A DNA stretch of 9,299 bases from contig JAKSCN010000077.1 of assembly GCA_022360595.1 (NCBI GenBank), positions 1 through 9,299 of the forward strand. Reading direction: 5' to 3'. Below the pieces are notes generated by a model, which was not told the DNA's origin, searched no databases, and worked only from the letters and a program-made list of their open reading frames with translations. Positions 1 through 5,354 of the stretch are shown here, piece after piece. A program made the translations under genes and the position numbers. This stretch comes from Chromatiales bacterium (GTDB lineage: Bacteria > Pseudomonadota > Gammaproteobacteria > Chromatiales > Chromatiaceae). Every line of letters starts with the position of its first letter. Within the stretch, counting starts at the first letter, position 1.

Positions 1-102
1 CTTGAAAAATTGATTAATCGAATCAATGATCTCGATAGAGAGGTTCACGAGCACAACCTAACTCTGACAGACACTGAAAACGGCTGGTCAGCAGCCGCTT
101 AA
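1..102 (+). CDS. 3' end of an unidentified protein gene (partial)
   Basis: Frame 1 is open from the window edge to a TAA at 100-102 and encodes 33 residues ending NGWSAAA. The visible part is hydrophilic and probably helical (KLINRINDLDREVHEH), which would fit a C-terminal helix or short coiled coil. A hairpin terminator follows 25 bases after the stop, which supports this being the real end of a transcribed plus-strand gene. The family cannot be recognised from this fragment and the start lies outside the window. Confidence 0.55.
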   Translation, partial: LEKLINRINDLDREVHEHNLTLTDTENGWSAAA

Positions 103-126
103 ATCCATAGAGTGACCATATATTAG

Positions 127-149
127 AGCCCGCTGAGTGCGGGCTTTGT
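127..149 (+). terminator. Rho-independent-type terminator after the first gene
   Basis: A perfect 7-bp stem (AGCCCGC, 127-133, with GCGGGCT, 139-145) encloses a 5-base loop (TGAGT). It runs into a short, imperfect T-rich tail (TTTGTCATTT). It lies 25 bases past the stop at 102, so it probably ends that transcript. The T-tract is weak. Confidence 0.6.
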
Positions 150-253
150 CATTTCTGAGGCCCTATCGGTCAATACCTCTACTCTATCCCGGCTCATTTC
201 CACTCACACGGAGAACGCTATGGATTCGATACCGGGATATCAGTATCTGTCAA

Positions 254-276
254 TCATTCCCACGCCGTAGGGAAAC
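254..276. repeat. Short dispersed-type repeat, copy 1
   Basis: The core CCCACGCCGTAGGGAAAC closely matches copy 2 at 331-352, with the GTAGG/TACGG segment changed. GC-rich motifs of the TTCCCACGC type are common as extragenic repeats in gammaproteobacteria. Whether these two belong to such a family in this genome cannot be told from one window. Confidence 0.4.
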
Positions 277-330
277 GTATTGCCGTTCATCTCTCACGCA
301 TGCAGAGGGCTTCGGGCATCAAGCTCCGAT

Positions 331-352
331 TCATCCCACGCCTACGGGAAAC
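331..352. repeat. Short dispersed-type repeat, copy 2
   Basis: The core CCCACGCCTACGGGAAAC is in the same orientation as copy 1 at 254-276. Within the copy, CCC and GGG flank the centre, so it can form a small imperfect hairpin. The two copies are about 77 bases apart. Confidence 0.4.
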
Positions 353-404
353 ACAATCAACTGCAGGGCATTTGTGCAATTTTACACTTCTACGTTATTG
401 CACT

Positions 405-434
405 TTTACGCTTTTGCGCTTTGTCAGATATACT
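405..434 (+). promoter_or_regulatory. Candidate promoter of the toxin-antitoxin remnant
   Basis: A possible -35 TTTACG (405-410) and a good -10 TATACT (429-434) are 18 bases apart, just before the toxin start at 441. Modules of this type are usually autoregulated by the antitoxin. The reiterated TTTTACG/CACTT words here could serve that, but no clean operator palindrome is visible. With so little space after the -10, the toxin mRNA would be nearly leaderless, so the call is tentative. Confidence 0.3.
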
Positions 435-440
435 TGACAC

Positions 441-741
441 ATGATAGAGGTACGAACATACCAAAACGCTCAAGGAAGATACCCCTTCGATGATTGGTTG
501 TCCTGCGTGAGAGATAGGCGGGCAGTCGCCAGAATCAAGGCCAGCATTACCCGTTTATAGTATGGCAATGAAGGAGACTGGAAGTCAGTAGGTGATGGAG
601 GATACCCGAAGGAAAGGGATATAGGGTGTATTACACATGGGACGGAAACGCCGTTGTCTTGTTATCGGTCGGCGACGACAAGTCCAGTCTGTAGCAGACA
701 TAGCGTTGGCGAAGGAATTCAGGAGAGATTACTATGCCTAA
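441..741 (+). pseudogene. Decayed RelE/HigB-like toxin (HI1419 type, Gp49-like family)
   Basis: Read across three frames, this matches the HI1419-type toxin family (about 100 residues, RelE/ParE superfamily mRNA interferase-like). Frame one (441-557) gives an ATG start, then MIEVRTYQNAQGRYPFDDWL and on to ARIKASITRL. It is cut by an in-frame TAG at 558-560 and resumes as YGNEGDWKSVGDG. A segment is then missing: family members carry roughly VFELRIDYGP here. A second frame from about 617 gives GYRVYYTWDGNAVVLLSVG. A third frame from about 694 gives ADIALAKEF and RRDYYA, ending at TAA 739-741. That stop overlaps the antitoxin ATG by 8 bases, the usual toxin-first arrangement. The nonsense codon, deletion and two frame changes mean no full toxin can be made. 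The family assignment comes from recall of its typical sequence, not from a search. Confidence 0.82.
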
Positions 742-1033
742 GCGATACAAAGTATGGGATGCGGCCGATTATCTCAATAGCCCTGAAGATATTGCCCTTT
801 ACCTGGAAGACATCATGGAGGATGAAGATCCGGAACTGCTGCTTTCAGCATTGGGCGATGTGATCAGAGCATCAAAAAATATCTCTGAGCTGTCCAGGAA
901 AACTGGCATATCCCGAGAAACGCTCTACAAATCACTAACAGAGAATGGCAATCTGCGATATTCAAATCTCGTATCTGTGCTCCATTCTCTAGAGCTTAGG
1001 TTAACCGTTAAGCCGCTGCGTCGAACTCGTTAA
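734..1033 (+). CDS. Xre-like antitoxin of a HI1420-type addiction module
   Basis: This 99-residue protein resembles the 'putative addiction module antidote' family (HI1420-like). Residues about 1-45 form the partner-binding half (KVWDAADYLNSPEDIALYLE, then an acidic stretch EDEDPELL). Residues about 48-95 are a lambda-repressor-like helix-turn-helix: ISELSRKTGISRETLYKSL, then a helix ending LELRLTVKP. The ATG at 734 is preceded by a good ribosome binding site (AGGAGA, 721-726) and overlaps the relic stop of the toxin, as in intact modules. In the family the antitoxin neutralises the toxin and represses their shared promoter. Here the toxin is broken, so the protein may survive as a stand-alone regulator or as protection against related modules, or may simply not have decayed yet. 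The frame is complete and no key residue is obviously lost. Confidence 0.85.
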   Translation: MPKRYKVWDAADYLNSPEDIALYLEDIMEDEDPELLLSALGDVIRASKNISELSRKTGISRETLYKSLTENGNLRYSNLVSVLHSLELRLTVKPLRRTR

Positions 1034-1068
1034 AGAGGGCCGATAGTGTCCCTTCTACCCTCCTCCAG

Positions 1069-1097
1069 CCCAAGTGCGGATAAATTCCGCACCTAGG
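1069..1097 (-). terminator. Hairpin after nadV
   Basis: In the minus-strand RNA a 12-bp stem forms (CCTAGGTGCGGA with TCCGCACTTGGG) around a 5-base loop, using two G-U wobbles. The same wobbles become A-C mismatches on the plus strand, so the hairpin is best in the nadV direction. It starts 10 bases past the nadV stop at 1107. There is no T-run after it, so it may be an mRNA 3'-end stabiliser or a weak terminator. It also separates nadV from the convergent antitoxin gene. Confidence 0.5.
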
Positions 1098-1106
1098 CCG
1101 ACAATA

Positions 1107-2537
1107 TTACGCCACCTTAGAAAGTGTGTGCTCTTCCGTCGTGCGCTTCCTCACCTTATCAAAGGAGTCATCAACCAGCAGTTTCCCGTTGTTCCACACA
1201 GTGCGCATGAGCGACTTTCCAGCTCCAAATCGAGCCGTCTTGTATAGTCGGCAAAGCTGCTCAATACCCTTATCTTGCCAACTGCACTCCATGGCCTTGA
1301 TGAGATCCAACCTGCCACGCTTGGACTGTTTGCTTCTGTCGGTGACGGGATCTTTAAATACATCCCGCCACTGCCCATCAATTTTGATCGCGCTGCACTT
1401 CATGGCAAACTTCTGGGTATCCCGATCAACCTGCTGAAGCAGTGCACCGCCCATACCGAAGGCAACATTTTCAGCGCTCCACCCTTGCTCCTTCAGCACG
1501 CTCAAAATACGCGATATGGAGTCAAGATTGATGCCGTCACCCTGAATGATACGAACCGTGTTGAGCACCTTATAGCCTTTGCTGTTGGTTGTATAACCAA
1601 ACTTACTGCCCAGAATGTCAGCAAGCTTTGGTACAACTTCCCAAGGTGTTCCACTGTCTGGGCGTATGACCACCAGCGCTCCAGAATCGATCACTGCCTG
1701 CCTTAACACTTCACCCCACAGTTTCGCGGCGGCGTTATAGATGTCGTAAGAGTCAGACACCACTGCGACCACTTTGCCTTCACCACCAAACTGATTGAGC
1801 ATATTACGGTAAGCATCAACCTCCCCCTCTTGTCCCCAAGAGGTGATAGTGCTGTGCTCAGCAGCAGGAATGGAGAAGCCCGCCATCTCTGCACCGTAGT
1901 AGCGTTTGGCATAAAGCGCCCCGGTTATGGTGTCGGTACCCATGAAGTTGACCAAGTGCGCCATCCCACCGAGGCCCGCCGACTCTTGAGACGACACGCC
2001 GCGCTTTCCAAAATCGTGCAGCTTAAATTCAATCCCCTCAGTGCCGGCATCTGAAGTCTGCTCTAAATACTCTGCAATCAGTTTTTTAATAGACCAAGAC
2101 TGTGTGGCAACAGTAGTTGGATACCAAATGGCACGAAGCAATGCTGTTTCCAGCCAAGTGGTTAACCAGAAACATTTAGGGTCAGTGTTCTCAACGCTCA
2201 CCATAATATTGCCCGTTTTTATCACCATGCCTTCTGGAATTGAGCGAATCTCCAAAGGTAAATAGCCATCGTACTTATCAAGAATGTACTGCCAACCTTC
2301 GCGATTAAACGGCTCGCCGTGCGCCGCCCAGAACTCATCCGCCTCATCGATCATCTCTTGAGTGATAGGGTCAGATAGATACTCTTTCAGGAATGCCTGA
2401 AGCCCGAAGAAGACAGTCTCATCATATTTGCCGCCCCGGGACTCGATATAAGAAAAGACGGTTTCAGTGTTTGGTGGATATTGTTTCCACATTGAAACCT
2501 TATAGCTGTCTGTATTTAAGATTATATTTTTCATCAC
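1107..2537 (-). CDS. nadV: Nicotinamide phosphoribosyltransferase (NAMPT)
   Basis: The 476-residue enzyme transfers phosphoribose from PRPP to nicotinamide, giving NMN in the non-deamidating NAD salvage route. It matches the NAMPT/NadV family over its full length. Visible motifs are TDSYKVS near the start (D10, Y12), HDFGKRGVSSQESAGLGG (174-191, with F176 and R179), GTDT (D202), PAAEHST with the catalytic histidine H228, and IRPDSGTP (D294). These correspond to human NAMPT Y18, F193, R196, D219, H247 and D313. The aspartate at 202 favours nicotinamide over nicotinic acid. The start is taken as GTG 2537, because TAGAGGGTTCT lies 3 bases before it, exactly as before the ATG of the upstream gene; ATG 2534 is the alternative. 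It lies 51 bases after the NadM/Nudix gene on the same strand and is almost certainly co-transcribed with it. It is cytosolic. Confidence 0.95.
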   Translation of the reverse strand: MMKNIILNTDSYKVSMWKQYPPNTETVFSYIESRGGKYDETVFFGLQAFLKEYLSDPITQEMIDEADEFWAAHGEPFNREGWQYILDKYDGYLPLEIRSIPEGMVIKTGNIMVSVENTDPKCFWLTTWLETALLRAIWYPTTVATQSWSIKKLIAEYLEQTSDAGTEGIEFKLHDFGKRGVSSQESAGLGGMAHLVNFMGTDTITGALYAKRYYGAEMAGFSIPAAEHSTITSWGQEGEVDAYRNMLNQFGGEGKVVAVVSDSYDIYNAAAKLWGEVLRQAVIDSGALVVIRPDSGTPWEVVPKLADILGSKFGYTTNSKGYKVLNTVRIIQGDGINLDSISRILSVLKEQGWSAENVAFGMGGALLQQVDRDTQKFAMKCSAIKIDGQWRDVFKDPVTDRSKQSKRGRLDLIKAMECSWQDKGIEQLCRLYKTARFGAGKSLMRTVWNNGKLLVDDSFDKVRKRTTEEHTLSKVA

Positions 2538-2540
2538 GAT

Positions 2541-2551
2541 AGAACCCTCTA
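2541..2551 (-). promoter_or_regulatory. Ribosome-binding leader of nadV, identical to that of nadM
   Basis: TAGAGGGTTCT on the minus strand sits 3 bases before GTG 2537, which puts GAGGG 7 bases from the start. The same 11 bases occur at 3606-3616 with the same 3-base gap to the ATG of the upstream gene. This decides the choice of the GTG start here. Confidence 0.6.
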
Positions 2552-2588
2552 TTGTGTTGATGAATACGTCAGGTCTATCCCAACGCGA

Positions 2589-3602
2589 TTAAAGCCCGCC
2601 TGTCATTGCCTTGATAATGTCGTAGTGGTCCTCGTACATAAATGAAGGCTCAATTTGACTCAGCGGAAACCAGGCGGCCACTTCCGCATCGTCACTGCCC
2701 TTAACCTTGGGCAAGTCGGCTGTGTCATCCAGTTGAATCAGACCGGCATGAGTGACTGTCCGGCCACGCAGGCTACGGTTCGGTGCGTCAAACACCTGTA
2801 CGCGTTTGATCTTGTCTTTCAGTGTTCTGGCGGCAAGTTTGATTTTGGTCTCTTCCTTCAGCTCTCGAACAATGCCATCCAGAATCAATTCATTCGGATC
2901 AAGAAACCCGCCAGGGAGCGCCCAAAGTCCTCTACCAGGCTGTGCGCGGCGCTTTACCAACAGCACATGGCCTGACTGCACAACCACCGCATCTGTGGTA
3001 ACAAAGGTTGGTGGATAGGGTGCAATATTCCAACGCTCGTTGTACTTCTTGATGAAACTCCACTCATCGCGCAGTCGCTCATACTCTTCGGTGGTTACCC
3101 AGTCGTATAAGAACCGCTTGACCGCATCAGGTAGCGCGTCATACACCAGACGATGTTCAAACAGACCTTCACGAATTGAGGTGGAGCTCAGATTGTCCTG
3201 TACATTTCCAATCTCAACGAAGTCATACTCTTTAAACACGTCAAGGTAATACGATGAGCTGTCCTTGTGGTGACCGGCGAGACACACAGAACCCTGCGTA
3301 TTCTCCCTGATCAGTTGCTGTACATCGGTAATCCAACCATTCAAACTGTAGAGCTGATCACTGACAAAAGCGATTTTGTAGCGACTGGACGCAACTCCCA
3401 CATCCTCTAATGAGGCGCGTATCATTTCGTCACGCTCATTGTGAGTGAATGGATTTTTGATGTTGAGAGCCGCGTTGGCAGAGCCAACAACAATCAGTAT
3501 CGATTGGCTAAACTCCAAAGCTTGCTTGATGATTTCGATGTGTGCCTTATGGGGCGGTTGAAAACGCCCAATTAGCACGGAATAGTCGTACTTTTTTGTC
3601 AT
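2589..3602 (-). CDS. nadM: Bifunctional NMN adenylyltransferase / Nudix hydrolase
   Basis: The 337-residue protein fuses two domains. The N-terminal half is a NadM-type nucleotidyltransferase that joins NMN and ATP to give NAD+. It has GRFQPPHKAH (12-21, the GxFxPxHxxH ATP site), HNERDEMIRASL (54-65) and SSTSIR (139-144). The C-terminal half (about 195-337) is a Nudix hydrolase with the box from G232 to I254 (GFLDPNE, then RELKEET). Its usual late glycine is replaced by K253, but the metal-binding glutamates are present. Fused proteins of this kind, as in Synechocystis, Francisella and phage KVP40, act as ADP-ribose pyrophosphatases in the second domain. The frame extends upstream to ATG 3650, but I choose ATG 3602: it has a ribosome binding site, GRFQPPH then falls at the usual distance from the N-terminus, and the predicted transcript starts near 3652. 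The gene precedes nadV, which supplies its NMN. Confidence 0.93.
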   Translation of the reverse strand: MTKKYDYSVLIGRFQPPHKAHIEIIKQALEFSQSILIVVGSANAALNIKNPFTHNERDEMIRASLEDVGVASSRYKIAFVSDQLYSLNGWITDVQQLIRENTQGSVCLAGHHKDSSSYYLDVFKEYDFVEIGNVQDNLSSTSIREGLFEHRLVYDALPDAVKRFLYDWVTTEEYERLRDEWSFIKKYNERWNIAPYPPTFVTTDAVVVQSGHVLLVKRRAQPGRGLWALPGGFLDPNELILDGIVRELKEETKIKLAARTLKDKIKRVQVFDAPNRSLRGRTVTHAGLIQLDDTADLPKVKGSDDAEVAAWFPLSQIEPSFMYEDHYDIIKAMTGGL

Positions 3603-3605
3603 CTC

Positions 3606-3616
3606 AGAACCCTCTA
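3606..3616 (-). promoter_or_regulatory. Ribosome-binding leader of nadM
   Basis: TAGAGGGTTCT on the minus strand lies 3 bases before ATG 3602, with GAGGG 7 bases from the start. It argues for this ATG over the in-frame ATG at 3650, which has no comparable site. Confidence 0.65.
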
Positions 3617-3628
3617 AGATAGTGATAA

Positions 3629-3647
3629 AAGATCGTCTCTCGATCTT
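3629..3647 (-). promoter_or_regulatory. Hairpin in the nadM leader (possible attenuator)
   Basis: On the minus strand AAGATCG pairs with CGATCTT (7 bp, perfect) around an AGAGA loop, and the run continues TTTTATC. It falls between the predicted transcription start (about 3652) and the ribosome binding site. The T-run is short, so it may be a weak attenuator or simply a 5'-end stabilising stem. Confidence 0.45.
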
Positions 3648-3657
3648 CATTGATACT

Positions 3658-3697
3658 TAGTGTAGCTATAACACTATTAAAATACAACCGTTATAGC
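3658..3697. promoter_or_regulatory. Candidate operator of the NAD salvage operon
   Basis: Two symmetric elements overlap the promoter. GCTATAAC (3665-3672) and GTTATAGC (3690-3697) are a perfect 8-bp inverted repeat 17 bases apart, bracketing the -35. TAGTGT (3658-3663) and ACACTA (3671-3676) are a perfect 6-bp inverted repeat 7 bases apart, covering the -10. A repressor here would block transcription directly. NAD salvage genes in other bacteria are controlled by NrtR, NiaR or NadR, but I cannot assign this site to any of them and no regulator gene is in the window. Confidence 0.5.
3659..3687 (-). promoter_or_regulatory. Promoter of the nadM-nadV operon
   Basis: On the minus strand a -35 TTGTAT (3687-3682) and a -10 TACACT (3664-3659) are separated by exactly 17 bases, a good sigma-70 match. 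The start of transcription would be near 3652, giving a leader of about 50 bases. Two inverted repeats overlap it. Confidence 0.6.
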
Positions 3698-4010
3698 CTT
3701 ACTCCTCTTTCAGAGATAGAGCGATAGGTAGCGTTGGGATGGACAGTGGCATTTGCCCCCTAATACCGCCTACCTTACCTGTCAGTTTAAGAAGAGCCTG
3801 AACCCTCTGAGGTAACGGATCAGTTTCCTACTTGAGCCCTAACTGGCAGAGATACCATTGCGTGATTCAGAAGCAGCTAGTTACTACTCCAGATGAAATA
3901 GCAATGGCCTATAGTCAGCATAATTGGCGGGAGTTTCTAAGTCGGATTCTGGCCGCCACTAAAGATAGCGAACATTCATCCAAAGTTTCATCAAGGTGGT
4001 GTTCAGGCAT
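3698..4010. other. Stretch without a convincing gene
   Basis: Between the nad promoter and the tRNA terminator I see no gene I can support. A frame at 3832-4050 is open but begins with TTG, has no ribosome binding site, and its last codons are the tRNA terminator hairpin. A foldable segment lies at 3726-3775: AGGTAGCG pairs with CG and CTACCT across one bulged C. Its role, if any, is unknown. Confidence 0.4.
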
Positions 4011-4043
4011 AAAAAAAGCACTTAAGAATAATCCTAAGTGCTT
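4011..4043 (-). terminator. Rho-independent terminator of tRNA-Val
   Basis: On the minus strand a perfect 9-bp stem (AAGCACTTA with TAAGTGCTT) around a 10-base loop runs straight into seven T residues. It begins 9 bases after the CCA end of the tRNA. Confidence 0.85.
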
Positions 4044-4051
4044 GATTTAAT

Positions 4052-4128
4052 TGGTAGGCGCGATCGGATTCGAACCAACGACCCCTACCATGTCAAGGTA
4101 GTGCTCTAACCAACTGAGCTACGCGCCT
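4052..4128 (-). tRNA. tRNA-Val (anticodon GAC)
   Basis: The 77-base cloverleaf is complete. The acceptor stem is AGGCGCG/CGCGCCT, the D arm GCTC/GAGC, and the anticodon stem CTACC/GGTAG with loop TTGACAT (anticodon GAC, valine codons GUC/GUU). The T arm is GTTGG/CCGAT with loop TTCGAAT and two wobble pairs. The CCA end is encoded. The D, anticodon and variable regions closely resemble enterobacterial tRNA-Val(GAC). It is a single tRNA with its own promoter and terminator, and its 3' end faces the AT-rich accessory block. Confidence 0.97.
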
Positions 4129-4142
4129 GTAAAGGAGGCGCA

Positions 4143-4171
4143 ATAATAGCGATAACCACCGCCGGTTGCAA
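4143..4171 (-). promoter_or_regulatory. Promoter of tRNA-Val
   Basis: On the minus strand TTGCAA (-35, 4171-4166) and TATTAT (-10, 4148-4143) are 17 bases apart. The GC-rich segment after the -10 (TGCGCC) resembles the discriminator of stable-RNA promoters under stringent control. The tRNA begins 14 bases after the -10. Confidence 0.65.
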
Positions 4172-4189
4172 GCCTGATCTGAAATAAAC

Positions 4190-4213
4190 AGGCCCGCCCG
4201 ATGGGGCGGGCCT
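4190..4213 (-). terminator. Terminator after mscS
   Basis: A perfect 10-bp GC-rich stem (AGGCCCGCCC with GGGCGGGCCT) with a 4-base loop lies 24 bases past the mscS stop. On the minus strand it is followed by GTTTATTTC, moderately T-rich. It insulates mscS from the tRNA promoter. Confidence 0.8.
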
Positions 4214-4236
4214 CATCAATATATGGCGGTTCGGTT

Positions 4237-5052
4237 TCAGGCGACCTTCTGCTCGTACATGTGGACATCCTGCTGGGGATAGGGGATAGAAATACCCTCT
4301 TCATCGAAGCGCACTTTGATCGCTTCGGTCATGGCGAAGGTGACACCCCAATAGTCAGCCGATTTGACCCAGACACGCACCACCAGGTTGACGCTGCTGT
4401 CGGCCAGTTCAGCCACGGCAACCAGCGGCTCAGGGTCGGCAAGTGCGCGTGACTCTTTGGCGACGATGTCGTTCAATACGCTTTTCACCTTGGATAGATC
4501 ATCGTCATAGCCGACTCCCACGGTCAGGTCGACACGCCGGGTCTCTTTGGTGGAGTAGTTGACGATGTTGTCACCGCCGAGTTTGGCGTTGGGGATGATG
4601 ATCACTTTATTGTCACCGGTACGCATCACGGTGTTGAAGATCTGAATCTGTTCGACAATACCGGCAACACCCGCCCCTTCGATAAAATCGCCAACCTTAA
4701 ACGGGCGAAAAACAATAAGGAGAAAACCGGAAGCAAAGTTGGCCAGCGAGCCCTGCAGCGCCAGACCGATCGCTAAACCCGCCGCACCTAATACCGCAAT
4801 GAACGATGTGGTAGCGATGCCCAGTTGATTCAGCGCGGCGATAATCACAAAAGCCAGCAGCGCAATATAGGCGACATTGGCGACAAAGCCGCTGATGGTC
4901 TCATCCGTAGCGCTGCGTGCCATCGCTTTAATCAACATCTTTTTAATGAATTTAGCGATCCAGCGCCCTACGATAAAAATCGCCAGCGCGGCAATCACCT
5001 TCACCCCGTAGAGGGCAACCATCTCTTGCAGTTGTACAGTCAGTTCTTCCAT
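4237..5052 (-). CDS. mscS: Small-conductance mechanosensitive channel, MscS family
   Basis: The 271-residue inner-membrane protein is a heptameric tension-gated channel subunit that releases solutes on hypo-osmotic shock; E. coli MscS is 286 residues. Three membrane segments are visible: about 15-33, 57-75, and the pore-lining helix 82-118. The last has the family's glycine/alanine pattern (AVLGAAGLAIGLALQGSLAN) and the hinge FASGFLLIVFRPFKVGD. The beta domain (GIVEQIQIFNTVMRTGDNK, IPNAKL, IVNYS) and the C-terminal alpha/beta domain ending ISIPYPQQDVHM are intact. GGGAG lies 9 bases before the ATG at 5052. It is transcribed alone, divergently from the coiled-coil gene, and ends at a strong hairpin. 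Paralogues exist in many genomes, so the symbol denotes the family type. Confidence 0.95.
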   Translation of the reverse strand: MEELTVQLQEMVALYGVKVIAALAIFIVGRWIAKFIKKMLIKAMARSATDETISGFVANVAYIALLAFVIIAALNQLGIATTSFIAVLGAAGLAIGLALQGSLANFASGFLLIVFRPFKVGDFIEGAGVAGIVEQIQIFNTVMRTGDNKVIIIPNAKLGGDNIVNYSTKETRRVDLTVGVGYDDDLSKVKSVLNDIVAKESRALADPEPLVAVAELADSSVNLVVRVWVKSADYWGVTFAMTEAIKVRFDEEGISIPYPQQDVHMYEQKVA

Positions 5053-5354
5053 CAGGTCTGCTCCCGAATTGCTTACAATATTTTTTTGCGGTTTTAACCA
5101 CTCACCCTATCACTTCCACCCGCGCCAGCGGACAGTGCAATAGTCAATTTAAGTAACAAATAGGCCCGCTGATCATTTATCCATTAATTTCATGCTTAAA
5201 AAGGAGCATAATTCCCCTATCTTTAAAAACTTATTACAATCATCGAAAGTGATAAGTTATTCTCATACGGTAAGTATCGGATAAACCCTACATTTTTAAA
5301 GTTAAATAATCCTCAGCCCAACATTTTCAGTTCAATTAATTAACGAGAAAAATC
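5053..5354. other. AT-rich divergent intergenic region
   Basis: This 300-base region separates the divergent mscS and coiled-coil genes. The mscS ribosome binding site lies at its left end. For the plus strand a CATAAT (5207-5212) could be a -10, but with only a weak -35 (TTAATT). An inverted repeat at 5228-5258 is listed separately. No small gene is convincing. Confidence 0.45.
5228..5258 (+). promoter_or_regulatory. Inverted repeat upstream of the signalling cluster
   Basis: AACTTATTAC (5228-5237) and GTGATAAGTT (5249-5258) are a 10-bp inverted repeat with one U-G wobble and an 11-base spacer. It lies about 100 bases before the first gene of the cluster. It could be an operator or, if transcribed, a leader hairpin. 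A T-run does not follow, so it is not a terminator. Confidence 0.35.

Larger units (their letters stand above)
103..440. other. Gene-poor stretch with short repeats
   Basis: After the terminator this stretch holds no convincing gene. It contains two near-identical copies of a short motif (254-276 and 331-352), an 8-bp inverted repeat (TATCCCGG at 185-192, CCGGGATA at 232-239), and an AT-rich block at 370-435 with reiterated TTTTAC/CACTT words just before the toxin pseudogene. An open frame at 137-493 begins in the terminator and runs into the pseudogene in another frame. Its arginine- and proline-rich translation looks like translated repeat sequence, so I do not call it. Confidence 0.5.

Noticed and set aside
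370..435. Reiterated TTTTACG/CACTT words resembling a small repeat array
   Set aside because: The units are too short and irregular for a CRISPR or tandem array. They are more likely low-complexity promoter DNA.
137..493. Plus-strand open frame of 118 codons
   Set aside because: It starts inside the terminator hairpin and overlaps the toxin relic in another frame. Its R/P-rich translation looks like translated repeats, and no ribosome binding site is visible.
654..863. Plus-strand open frame of 69 codons
   Set aside because: It overlaps the toxin relic and the antitoxin in another frame, and the antitoxin frame has the family match and the ribosome binding site.
1275..1706. Plus-strand open frame of 143 codons opposite nadV
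   Set aside because: It is antisense to a full-length, motif-complete NadV and is a shadow frame.
3603..3650. 16-residue N-terminal extension of NadM from ATG 3650
   Set aside because: The predicted transcript starts at about 3652, the leader hairpin lies within it, and ATG 3602 has the ribosome binding site and the normal distance to the ATP-binding motif.
3832..4050. Plus-strand open frame of 72 codons with a TTG start
   Set aside because: It has no ribosome binding site, its final codons are the tRNA terminator hairpin, and it resembles no family I know. A weak possibility of a gene relic remains.
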